Assembly (NCBI GenBank): GCA_034620365.1
Contig: JAQGEQ010000041.1
Location: forward strand, 248,001 to 312,000
Length of the DNA: 64,000 nucleotides
Origin: Pegea sp. RAD2-039
Taxonomy: Eukaryota > Chordata > Thaliacea > Salpida > Salpidae
Reading direction: 5' to 3'
Each line of letters starts with the position of its first letter. Position 1 is the stretch's first letter. Below, in pieces: positions 50,301 through 62,300 of this stretch. The notes under the pieces were generated by a model. That model saw nothing but the letters and a program-made list of their open reading frames with translations. It made no database searches and was not told the origin of the DNA. The translations under genes were made by a program, and so were the position numbers.

Positions 50301-53064
50301 TCTACATGAGCAGGAGTTACTTCTGAGATTGGTTCGGAGGTTTTCTCCTTGTTAAACTGAACTTTAGGTCCTTGTGATACTTTTGGAGTAGATGTGTCTG
50401 ACATATAAGCTAAACTAATCTCAGTGGCTTCAGGAGGTTTACCAGCTGATGGGAATAAGACGGATCCTATCTCAAGACTATTTCGAAGATTTTTTGACTT
50501 TCTGTCTCGAACTGTTGGAGTTCTTGGTCTGTAAGACTTGATGTAGTAACTATCATCTTCCCATTTTGATCTTTCGTCTGATACTTTGTTAATTTGATAG
50601 TTGGGTAGAGTGCTTGAAGTTGAAACAACTTCTGATGAACTTTTAGTGATATCAGTAGAAAGATCTGATAAAGATACGTGATTAGAGGATGTAGTTGGCA
50701 GTGTCTTGTGATCGGATGTAGATTGTAGAAGAGTTGTTGGTGATTCGATATCTCTTGTGTTACCATGTAGTGAGTCCTCACTAAAAGCTGTAAAGATCAA
50801 AGATCAATTGATTGATTGAAGTATGATCAAGATTTTTAAAGATTTAATTAACTAATTGAAAAATAGAAACAATTATTTGAATCAAACTCACTAGAATCTG
50901 AAGTAATGATGGATAAACGCGTTTCTTCAATGCGGTTGTTTTTGACGTCTAATGAGTCTAAAAGATCAAGATCTTCGGATTTTCTACCACCTGAATCTGA
51001 AATGTCTTGAAATACATCTTCATCTTTCACTTCTACGTTTTTATCTTCTTTCTGATTGGTTGATGATAAAGTTTGTTGAGTATAGACCTGAGGCAGGTCA
51101 TAGTTTGGCTGAAAATAACAAAGTTTAAGTTGTTGGATGTCAACGAGGTCTAATAAATAGCTTGTTACTCGATTGTAGGCGGAATTTCGTATAAAAAGAC
51201 GCGACAAGTTATCTGTTAGCGCCCCCTGCTGGTTAGTTTGAACTTTTAAGAGATCAGCATTTGTGTACCCTGAAGCCGGAATCGGTGGTGAAGTATTCTC
51301 TAGAGTTCAGAAAAAATTTAACAAAAGTTTTGTTGGATAGACAGACGGTGAATTACCAGTTATATGGTAAGCAACTTTATTTTCAGATTCCAATTTAGAA
51401 TTTGTTAATAGATAAGGTTTGTGTACTTCATTCAGAAATTCCTGAAATATTTTAAAAATGAAATTTTTAAATTTGATATTTTAAATATCTCAAATTTTCA
51501 ATGGTTTAATTTCAGTATAAAATAATCGTTTTTCAAACCGAAACACTTTTACATAAAAATCAAATTTAAGCTTAAAAATATTTGGAAACATTATTTTTCA
51601 CAGAGATTGCAGCTTACAAAGATGAGTTGAAAAGATTGACATTTGAATTAAGAAAAAAATAAATTTGTTTAAATTTTATATTCTTAAAACACAAATGCAT
51701 CATTTTTTTGCTGAAACATGAAATTAGTCAACTATTTCAATAATACTTGATAAAAATGATAACTAGGAAAAGATAAAAGACCAACTTGTCTAGTTTTTAC
51801 ACGATGTTTCTCTAGCAAAGCATTCTGCTGTTCATTTGCTTTATTTTCAAGTTTTAATCTACTAGTAGATATTGACGAACGGGGTGATCTACAAAATAAT
51901 TGATTAGAGTTTTATAAAAAGTGTATAGAGAGTTAATTAACTCGTTATTAAATCCATAATTGATTTCAGTACACCCACTGCGTAGTTGTTGCAAAATATT
52001 ATCTAAAGAAGGAACTCCACGAGTATCTAATCAAAAGAATTATTGTTAGAAAGTTACTGAAAGTCTTTTGAACAAACAACTTAAAAACCAAATGTTCAAA
52101 ACAGGATTAGATGAAAAAATGATAGTTTCTTACAAGCACTCTTAGGACGCCTCTCATTTCTAGCTGACAGATGTGATCTTTGGTATCTTTCAGTTGCTTC
52201 AGTTTGTTTCAGATGTCTTTTATTCAGTTCTGCATCTATCTTCTTCTTCTCACGTTCAGCTGCCAATTTTTTTTTCTCTTCTAAAGCTCTGTAAAGATGA
52301 AAATTTGAATTTTAGAGGGGCTTTTATGTTGATTATTCATAGATTTTCTAGCAATATTCCGAAAACATCTTAAGATTTTTTTTAATCATGTCAAGAAAAC
52401 TTTCTAATGTTTTATATATAAATACATTTTTTAAAGCTTCAAAAAAGTTTTCACAAATAGAACAAACCTAATTTCTTCTAATCAAAAGTGTTATTGAAGA
52501 TTTTATAGATAAGTGCAAAAAATATACAAGACTTATTAAAGAATGATATAATAAATTCAGGTGACAACGTTATGAATAACAAAAAATAGTCTTATTCAAT
52601 TGATTACAGAATTTCTTTTTACAATTTAGCTTATACTTCAATTTGAGTGGTTTCAATTTTGAACAAAAATAAATAATTTTAAACAAATTTTCATCATATG
52701 TTCAAACTGCTGCTACTGAAGAAACTAATTACTAAGAAACATTTTTAAAAGCCCAGTGAAAACTAAAATCATATTTTACTTTCGTCTACGATTAGTTTCA
52801 AGTGACAGTTTTCTTGAGCGCTCTCTATCCAATTTTCTCTTTTCAATGTCTTCTTGAGTAATAAAAGTTGAACTTGCTTCATTTTTTTTCTAAGTTGATA
52901 AAATGAAAATTTAAAACATAAAAATAAGATGTAGGAAATTATATTAGTAATCAAAAAGTAACTTTGAATTTTGAAAGTTTGTAAAATTATATCATAAACA
53001 TAAAATCAAAGAGCAAATTAGAAAACTTTCTTACTAAGTTTCCATATTTCCCTCCAATTGTCAT
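47319..53064 (-). CDS. CEP126: Centrosomal protein 126 (CEP126/KIAA1377-like), about 16 exons
   Basis: The start ATG at 53064 encodes MTIGGKYGNL, then an exon at about 52784-52890 (ERSRKLSLETNRRRK) and one at about 52137-52289 (ALEEKKKLAAEREKKKIDAE, ERYQRSHLSARNERRPKSA). This matches CEP126's RxRKYxxESNRRKKAFEEK...EKFQRAH region. A large exon (about 49550-50790) holds PRGILKKISKYTCELPSS and SVKWNEIQYDDG, also CEP126-like. The frame at 48061-48284 seems to stop at 48061, but a donor (A|GTAATT at 48068) joins in phase to 47469-47599 (LSVEEQRLLASLDRLNSRLE), the conserved EEQKIL-SLDRLN segment. That exon joins 47319-47396, ending ...QRFKDYY. CEP126 works at centrosomes and ciliary bases. The middle is Ser/Thr-rich and disordered. 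Boundaries of several central exons are approximate. Confidence 0.82.
47690..48005 (-). mobile_element. SINE-like repeat, copy B, in the penultimate CEP126 intron
   Basis: Read on the minus strand it starts near 48005 with a tRNA-like B box (GAGTTCGAATCCCACC, around 47952-47967). It continues through the core TTTGATGTCACTGTCCCAAG and GTCACTGGGCCGTGTCACTG (about 47850-47805), and ends near CCCCCAAAAAAAT at about 47700. The core is shared with 26395-26535 and weakly with 54343-54480. No clear A box is seen. The copy lies wholly in the CEP126 intron 47600-48068, in the same orientation as the gene. Confidence 0.6.
49448..49527. repeat. 20-bp minisatellite, 4 copies, in a CEP126 intron
   Basis: Four tandem copies of a 20-bp unit (ACTTGTCAATCAAACCAACT) lie between the exons at about 49440 and 49550. 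Copies differ by single substitutions (A for C, and AAACAAACT / AAATCTACG variants in later units). They fill almost the entire short intron. Confidence 0.9.
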
Positions 53065-56000
53065 TTTTTTAAATCAATTATATCTTTTTGCCACTTTTTA
53101 TTGAATAATTATTGGCCAGCTAAAATTTTCCCACATTTAACTTACAAATATTATGATCTCTCACAAGAAGGCATCTTAGTGTATACAATAATACAACAAT
53201 ATCTACAAACTTATCTGTTAATTTACAATGAAACCCTTGTAAACATAATTATATAAAAATTTTGAAATATTTTTACAAAAAATATTTTGAAAAAAAACCA
53301 ACTAATTTTTAAGGATTTATAAAACCTAAAAAAGGCTTAAAACATAAGATAATGAAAGAAACTGTAAAAAAATCATTTTATATTTCATAACTAATAGATA
53401 AAATTATAAATATTTCTTAGAACAATTACTTTTTATATTGTGGGTTATCAAACTAAAAGTGTTTAAAAACTGTTGCATTGAATCATAACAAATAAATGTT
53501 GGCATGCAGAAAAAGAAGCTATAATAAGTTTACAAAAAATAAATATTATACAATTTTGAACTTTAGATAAAAATAATATTAAAGATAAAGGCTTTGAAAT
53601 CAAATTTGTCATTCAAAACTGAAAATGACATTAATTAATACATCTAAATAAGAAAATCAATAAGTAAATCAAAAGTACTTCAGTAGACAGAAAATTATTC
53701 GCACAAAAAATTCAGCTATAAATCCTTATTCAGTTTAATAATTTGAAATTGTTTAAGGTTGAGGCATCTTTAAACTGCTAACAACAGATCTAGAATATAT
53801 TCAAAGTTTTTTATTAAAACAAACCAACAATAAATACTATACAGCAAACAACTTTTCTAAAAGCGTATTATAGCAAATAAAGCTATTAAAACAAAAATAA
53901 AATACACATAAAAGGAAGTTTTATATTTAAATATATATAAACACTTTGACTAAGTATTTGAATCAGCAGCTTGTATATTTGACATCATAAGTAAAGTAAA
54001 TTGCAAACTAACGCTTTCTTAGCAACCAAGATTACACATCAGGTTGCTACGCTTCTTACCGTCATCTTGTGGACTTTTGTTTCATAAGGCGTTTTTATTC
54101 TAGATAAAAATACAAATTAAAGTATTAATATATAATCAATTGTCATTAATAATGTATGAGATAATTATACGTAATATATCAAGTTTTGTTTAAACCTTAA
54201 ACCACAATATATAATTTTTTTAACTTTTAAGTTTAATACTTAATTAATTAACAGTTATCCAAAGCTTTATTAGTAAAAGTAATTTAGATAATTATTCCAA
54301 AATAATCAGTCATCTTTTATCTTTTTAGTAATTAAGAGCTAGTCACTGGGCTATGTCACCGAATATCGGATGTAAAGAGTAGAGGGAGCTCAGCGTACGC
54401 TACTCTCACTATAATCAAAGTAAATGCTCAGGAAGAAAGAAAGTTTGGCTGTCAACTTCTTCCATCAACTGCTTCGGCTAAGAACTATTTAAACTAGAAG
54501 AAAATCACTTGTTTTAATTTTGATTATTATGAGCACTACAAACAAGATATAGTTTATTGTGAGCCATTAAAATCATGCGAGTTCCCACAGGGTACTTTTA
54601 CGAAGCGGAATATTTGTTGATATTTTCTAACCGGTTTCGCAGGATCAATGTTTGATTTTTTACTGTAATACGTGATAGATCAAATTTTTTCTTTATATTT
54701 TTGTGCCAAAGTAGAACTTAAGCCAGCTTTACTGATATCTCAAAATCGAACAAAAGCTTTTATTACACTCACGAAACTACTATCAGCTGATATTTCCTGA
54801 GTTAACAATTACTCAAAGTAAGTATACATGTGGCAATGACTCTGCAAAGGAAGTAAGATTACCGAGAAAAATATTTATATTATATAGTATAGTTAAGCAT
54901 TAAAGCAATCACTAGTAAAGATTTGAAAAACTAGCTTTCAATAAATTATTTTGAGTTTGAAGAGTTACCTAAGTAATTTATTGAGAATTTTGATTTTTAA
55001 TCATCAAGTATTTTTACTTTTTAGAGAAGTATTTGGAAGTTTTAAATATCTTAAATTAATCACTCTACATAGAATATAAGGTTTTATATATTTTTGCTTT
55101 CAATAAATTTATAATAGTAAAAAGTTAAAGATTTATCTCATATGTTCTTATGGATTTTATAGAACGTTTGTAAAATAGAAGTAATTCAGATTACTTATTA
55201 AGGCTGTTTCTGGTAAACGCCAAATGAATCAAAAGCTTTGTAATTTATAAATAAAATCAATAAAGATAAAATGATAAGAATTTATTTAAGAGTGGAAGTC
55301 CCTGTCGAGTAGCCAGCCTCTCAGAACATTCAAATGAAAATAAACAATTTTTGTTCTAATTTTAAAAGGGTATTTTGAATTATAATTAATGAGCTAATCA
55401 CGATAATTTAAATTCCTTTTTTTTTTTTTAATTGCTTTAATACTATAAACAACTTTCTTATCAGTCGAGTAAAAAAATAGGAAATATTTTTAAGAAATAT
55501 GAAAAAGTTGAAAAATTATCTTTTATAAGCTGATCTGCAAAAAGTAGAATTAAAACAAGTTTATGAAGCTTCATTACAACAAATACTTGTTTAAAATTCA
55601 AACTTTGTAGCTGTCTACTTATGAAAGTCTTGATGTTGATAATTTGTTTTATCTTAAATCTATTAAAGTAGAAAATTATGTAATCTTTCAAAGTCATTTC
55701 AATCGAGATACAAACTGTTTCATCACTAAAAGATTTGGGTTTTGGAGGTTACCAATTACTTATAGAATTATCAACAACGATTCAACTTCAAAATTTAATT
55801 TCAACACGAACTAAACAAACTAGAATTAAAACTTTTGAAATATTTTTAAGTCGAAAAAAATCTGTGGTAATTGTTCAGTAGCAAGGACATGATAAGATTT
55901 AAATGATTTTTAATGCTTGTGAATACATCTAAAGTAGAGAAATTCATTAAAAAGATTCATAAACTCGTTTGGTGTCGAAATAACTATCATCAAAAATAAC

Positions 56001-56320
56001 TTTTAGATCTAAACTTGACGTTTTAATTGAGATTTCGATATTTACCCAAAGCCTATAAACTAGAATAAATGAAAAACTGCAATAGATACTACTAACGGCA
56101 CAGTTTCCAGTTCTCATATTTAAACTGTTCTACGGCATCGAGAAATTTCAAGAAAAAAAAACAATAAACAAGAAAGCAAAAAAACATGAAAGAGGCTTTA
56201 GCGCTAAAGATGTCTGTAGTTGCCATGTAAACCAGAAATAAATCTAAAATATCACTTTGAAAACAAAAGGCAGCAAAGAGATGGTACTAGAGTGTGGATC
56301 ATTCATGTCTTCGATCTTCC
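53065..56320. other. Intergenic spacer between CEP126 and BPTF
   Basis: About 3.3 kb, AT-rich, expected to hold the CEP126 promoter and the BPTF 3'UTR. A possible CEP126 leader exon lies just above 54060, where the minus strand reads CACAAGATGACG followed by a strong donor GTAAGAAG; two GTTGCTA-type half-sites (54016-54055) lie next to it. A third copy of the interspersed repeat sits at 54343-54480. ORFs such as 55461-55697 (minus) look random. Confidence 0.5.
54343..54480 (+). repeat. Interspersed repeat, copy C (diverged)
   Basis: A GC-richer island contains AGTCACTGGGCTATGTCACCG, matching the core of copies A and B, followed by CACTATAAT and a GAAGAAAGAAAGTTTGGCTG stretch similar to copy A (CACTATAAT, then CGAAGAAAGTAGTCGGCTTC). 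It lacks the upstream TTTGATGTCACTGTCC part and any tRNA-like head, so it is a truncated older copy. Confidence 0.5.
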
Positions 56321-59300
56321 CTATCTCCTTCCTCTAAGATCTCTAATCTTACCAACAAACACCGTCTCCACTATCTCCGCGCATCGAACCATCGACGAAT
56401 CGACGCCGTTGTACTGACGACAATTATCAAATATCAGCGAGACGTCTCCAACTAAATCTGAGAGCTTTTTGTAATAATTGACGTTTAAGCGTTTCATCAC
56501 TGTTTGAAGATCTGCAAAGATTAACGAGTCAGAAGATGCAGATCAGGAAAAGATGGGCAACTGACCCATGGGCCGCTTGACAACTTTGTAGTACCCAGGT
56601 GCGTCAGACTCGCGGACCGGTTCACGAAAAGGCCAAGACATTTTGTGATTCTTCAAAAGAAGAGTGATGTAGATGAAGGAGTGATGAAAAAAGCGACTTA
56701 CGACTAATTGACGAACGATCTTTGTTAGATTGGAGAAGTCGCGCGAATTTAGTGATTCTTCATTCGAAGCATCTCTTTGCTGATCTCTACAATGAGGACA
56801 TGTGTAACTTCCCATCAATTCAGCTTCACTTTGAGATATCTGGACACAAGATCCGTGGAACCAATCCTGACAGACATCACATCCAATATAGAACCTTTAA
56901 AAGAAGCGTCAATGACGTCATGACAGCTATTCACTGCTTCATCCAACTTACTGAGAGTCGTCGTAAGGAGTTTTGCAGATGCAGTAAAGTTCTTCTTGTG
57001 GCTTCACCTTTGAACAATCGGGACAAATCCAGGTATCCATCACTTTCGCCATCCTTTTAGTAATATTGACGCACTCGGCGTGATACCAATTCGTACAAAG
57101 ATCACAGCCAATATAAAACCTGATTAAAAACAACCAATCAGAAACGATTGAAGAAAATGCTTGAAGAAGAGATAAAAACTAACTTGCTGTCGTCATATGG
57201 AGTCCTACAGATACAGTAAAGTTGTTCGGATGTTGATATCATCTTCTTCTTCTTCGGGGCACTTTCGACGGGTTGTGACGTCATGATTTGAGGTTGAGGA
57301 GTGGGTGAAGTGGTTTTTTGGAAGGAGCGTTTAACTGGTGATCTCTTCTTACTAGTCGTGTACGAATCGCTTCTCGATGAATCTAATAAAACTGGTTCTT
57401 GCGGAGCTGGTTGTTTCTCGATGACGTCACGTGGTCTTTTACAAGCGTTTCGCGATGAAGTAGCTAATTCGATTCGACGTTTTTCGCGCCGCGATTCGAA
57501 TTCAGCGTAGGCAGCGGCTTGCGCGGCTTCTTCGAGTCGCTTTTCGCGTCGAGAAGCGAGCGTATCTTCAAATAATTGATTCTACAAATGAAATAAACCA
57601 TCTACAACCATCTACAGCAACCAGCAACCACTAACCTCGACCATTTTGGTCAAATACTTCTCCGTTATGATTTGCCGCTTCCGTATTTCCTGTTTCAACA
57701 TCTCTTGATGACGTTTGAGCGCGAGCGTCAACCGACTTTGCAAACGTTGATTACTTCTCGCCTACGAACGAACAGAAGATGAAGATGGAAGATTGAAGAG
57801 GTGGAAGAAGGAAGACCTCATCCAGACTCTCTCGTTTCTTCCTCTGCATCTCAGCTAGCTTCTCTTTCTTCTTCTTCCTCGCTTCCAACTCCTCTTTGCG
57901 ATCAATTCTATCCAAAATTGATTTGATTAGTTGATTCGCCACATTTCTTCTACAAAATCAAACATGATTTGACAGATACAAACATGTTTGATGATTGTAG
58001 CTGATGACGTAGACAGACGCGCGCCAACCCACTAACCTCTGCATATCTTCGCGCTGATCGCGACTGACAAACGTCCTCTTCCTGACACTGTTGTTTCGCG
58101 GGGTTCGGACATCGAGTGCAGTGACGTCAACACTTCCGGGCAGCGTGTTGATGAGGGCAGAATTGGGGCGGTGGTGGTTAGCAGGAATCGACTTTTTCGG
58201 GAATGCGTTAAGGCGCGCATTGTCGGCCACCATCGGTCGCGACGATAAGCTGTCAAAAAGCGGCGATGACGTAGTAGTAAGCGCTGATGACGTCATCACT
58301 CACCTGCCGCCCCACAGCGGGTCTTTATCTGACATGAGGCGTCGAGCGTCGGTGCTGGGTTGCTTGAGAAGGTCAGGAGTTCGTTGTTGAAGCTGTTCGA
58401 GTCGATCGCGTAAACTCGGCGCCGTCACGCTCACTTCATTGCTGCCTGATGATGTCACCGCTGACGTCATCACAGTTTGAGAAGGAATGATTGGAAAAAC
58501 AGATGACGTGATAGACGCGGTGGAGATAGAGGTGGGTTGTTCTGTTGGTGATGGGTCAATGACAATTGGATGGTTGCTAGGGCGTGTACCTGGTTGTGAT
58601 GGCGGCAGCGCGGTCAGCACGAAGCGACGAACTTCGTTTCCGACTTTACACTGCATCAGTTGCTGTCCAGGAGTTGGAAGGATTTGCTTGTTGGGAGCCA
58701 AGACTTGCATTTGACCCATACCTGTAGTGATCGGTGAATCGTGACGAAAGCAGCGAAGCGTAACGAACCTGGCGAGCCGTTGCTGTATTTGATAGCGACG
58801 TTGACTATCGCGTTGTTGTCCGCTTTCATTAGCTGATTAAGTTGTGACGTCGTTAACTTCACTTGCATATTTGTTGTTTGTTGCTGTTTCTGTTGCATTT
58901 GTTGCTGGTATTGTTGCTGTAGTTTAGCGATTGGCCGCGTTGGTATGGTTGCCATGGGGATATGTAAACTGGTTCCTTGTTTTGTTTGTACTTGGATTGG
59001 TTGTTGAAATGGTGCTTTGTAGCTAGCTCCCGGTAATCTAGAAGATATAGATAACGGGCGAAAGCAACGAAATAAATCGATCATTACTTGACAGTAGGGT
59101 GCATATGTCGATTGGTTGCTAGGTTACCGGTCGCTAAGCCTTGTTTAATGATGATTGGTTTAGGTAGAGCTTTGCTGACCACTAGTTGTGTTGTTCGAGG
59201 TTGTAGTATGGTTGGCGTTGCTATGACGTTACCTATATCAAAGCACGTGGTTAGATAGAGATGAGGAGGATGAAGAGTCACCTGAAGTTGTTCTCATTTG

Positions 59301-62300
59301 TACGAAGCTAACTGAGGGTTGAACCGGGGTTTTGATGGTGATTTTTTGCATACCTGAAAGATACTTCGAGTTAGAAAGTATCTGAGGAGTTGTTAAGTGG
59401 TTACCAGTTTTATTATTGGTTGAAATTGTATCTGAAAGTTTGATGACCGAATTCTAGAAAATGTAAAAAATTGACAAATCTGTTGATGAAGAAGATGAGA
59501 TATACTTGTGTGGAGTTGGGTAGTTTATCGAAGGTACCGATTGGTAGCATTTTGTTGAATTGTTGTTTAGATAAAGCATTTGCTTGCTGTAGGAGAGGTT
59601 GACTGATCTTTAACTGCAATCATCAAATGATGAAGAGATGGAAGAGATAGAAGATGATCTTTGTTACTTGTTTAGTGTAAAATGCTGAAGATGAAAGAGT
59701 AGAAGTCAGCGGTTTCACATGGATCTTTGAATCGATTGTTGGAGATGATGACGTCACCATATTCGATGTGTACTTCGCCACAAAATCTTTCTTTCTTCGC
59801 TCCTCTCTTAATCTATTAACAAGCGGTTGTGACGTCATCGCGTCTCGATTACGGTCAACTTACAGAAGATCGAATTGACGAATTTGCCACAACTCAATGT
59901 GGTCCTCAGGCAACCACACATTCTGGACATTGGGTTTGTTTATGGGCTCATTCTTCTTGTTCCTATCTCTTAAGCTGATAGGACGTGACCTCGTCCTCAA
60001 CCCCGACCTTGACGACGGTGTGTACGTTTCACCTAGCAACAGACAACAACTTTACGAAGCTTTCTTAACGACCAAACCGTCCACCAACTTCTAGGGATTT
60101 CAGAGTCCTGATCCGCGATTGCTACGACGATCTTACGCACGAAGTACTCCTGACGTAATCCACTTAAACCGACATCGCGACGTTTCAGTAACTCCGTCGT
60201 CACAATCGACTCATCGGTGTTGACAGCATGAATGGAATCACTAAAAATCGAAGCTTTAGATGAAGCTGAGGAGATGGAATGGAAATTTACTCGGAGTTTG
60301 GTTTAGTTGCCATCTCGTCCCATCTTATGCTGTGCCAAAGAAGTCTTAAGAGGTAAGCAGTTGATGCATAAGATGAAGAAGTTTGTATTTTGTATCTCCA
60401 AGCTGTTGAGATGGTTGGCCTTGGTGATGGATAGGGCCAGTAAAGTTCAAGAAGGTTCTGATTCTTATGATGATGATGAAATCCTCTCGGACACCAACAA
60501 CCTCCTCCACGAATAATAATCGCTCTCAATTCGTGAAGAGGTATTCTATGATTAACCAATCAGCAAACTGCGTTTTTATGCAAATTAACCTACCTGAAGA
60601 TGTTTTTCTTGCGCCCTTTAGTAGCAGCGAATAACCATGGCAACGGCATCTGTGGAGTTGTCACGTGGTTACGATGAAGAGAGCTTTGAAGATAGGGACC
60701 AACCTGAACTGGTTTCACTTTTGGACCTTCTTTTGGGACCTTTAACTTCCAAACCTTACAAGATTCAGATCTTTCTCCACTGATCTTTACCCGATCTCTC
60801 CTACCGCGTCGAAATCGTCGCGAAACCTTTCGCGCGTGTTGATATTGTTCCACTTTCGTTGATTTCGCAAATGATTTGGCGGCAGCTTCTCGCGCTTCTT
60901 CGATCTTCTTCTCATCTACAACTTCCATCTTTTCGTCAACTTTCTTCCCGTTTACTTTTTGCGCTTCTCTAAAATTCAAATTTGATCACAAATCATCTTC
61001 AGATCTTTAAAAGAGTCCTCACCTGATCTTTAGGATCCGATCCAGTTTCGATGTAGGCCACAATTTGTCATAGTAACCGTTTCGACGATCCAGAAGACCC
61101 GCAGCGACGTCAATCACATCGCTCCTTAGCGACTCAGTGACGTCATTAACTTCCGTTTTAATGATCTTAACCGGAAGTTTAGAGGAAGAACTTTTGTTTC
61201 GAAACGTCGAAGAACGCCACATCCACCCACCGATCCCAGAAGATCTATAATCTTCACCTTTGATCTTCATCAACTAAAGAACAAAGGAGTCAGGGAGGAA
61301 TCGGAAGACATTGATTGGGATTACATTGGAATTGGGATTGAATAAAGGATACTTGCACCAAGTTGTCGACTTCTGGATTTTATCATCTAGTTGTTTACTT
61401 TTCAACTTTTTCTTTTTTTCATAATCTTCTTTAAAACTTGTAACAATCCTTCGAAGTCTACAAAGAAGCCACTAATACCTCAACCATCTAACCAACCACA
61501 AACCCACCTCACACTACCCATGTACTCTTTCCACATCGGCCTCTTCACATTATTACGAATTGCTTGCTCCAAAATGCCCAAGACAATTGAAAAGGCTTTT
61601 TGTGAATCGTTCTTAATTAGCATACGAGCCCACATCTTGCGATATTGTTCCCACCTTGAATGCATGAAGCACAAAGGAATTTGTTCTTCGAATTTAAACA
61701 TCATTGTTCGAAGTGTATGGACGACTTTTGTCTGCAACATCTTCAAATTGATCATATGTCTTATATAGAAATCAACCAACCTTCGAACCATACATCGGAC
61801 CGTTCCAATTAAATTCAGCTGACCCTGTCAACGAGTACTTATTGCCCATGTGACGTTCGCGATCTTTTTCTTCTTTGTGTTGATATTTGTTTAATGCGAG
61901 ATTATTCTCGACATATTGATTACAATACTGTAAGTAGCCTTTATCTTCACCGAGTCTATTGATAAAGAGAATTACGTGAAGATTACACGGGTTTAAAAAT
62001 CATAAAATTATTTCGAAGAAAATGTTTGAAAGAGCTGAGACAAATTTGAGATTGAAAATATCATTTGTGAATTGAGTAAGATCAAGTTTATTTTAAGATG
62101 TAGACACCTGAAAGCAGTCTTGTTTTCTTCACTAGCTTCTGCTTGTGGCGAGTTTTCTGAAGAGTTTTCTTGATTTTGTAAACCTTCAATAAAAATTTAT
62201 TAATTTTTACTGAGAACAACTTAACTAGAAATAGAGTTGAAGAAGTTGCATGTCAGTGAGAAGATTAGTCATTGGTACATATCCACTCAATAAAGAGCAG

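Noticed and set aside
55461-55697. 78-codon minus-strand ORF rich in Phe, Ile, Leu and Lys
   Set aside because: The composition is what AT-rich intergenic DNA gives; there are no flanking exons or homology.
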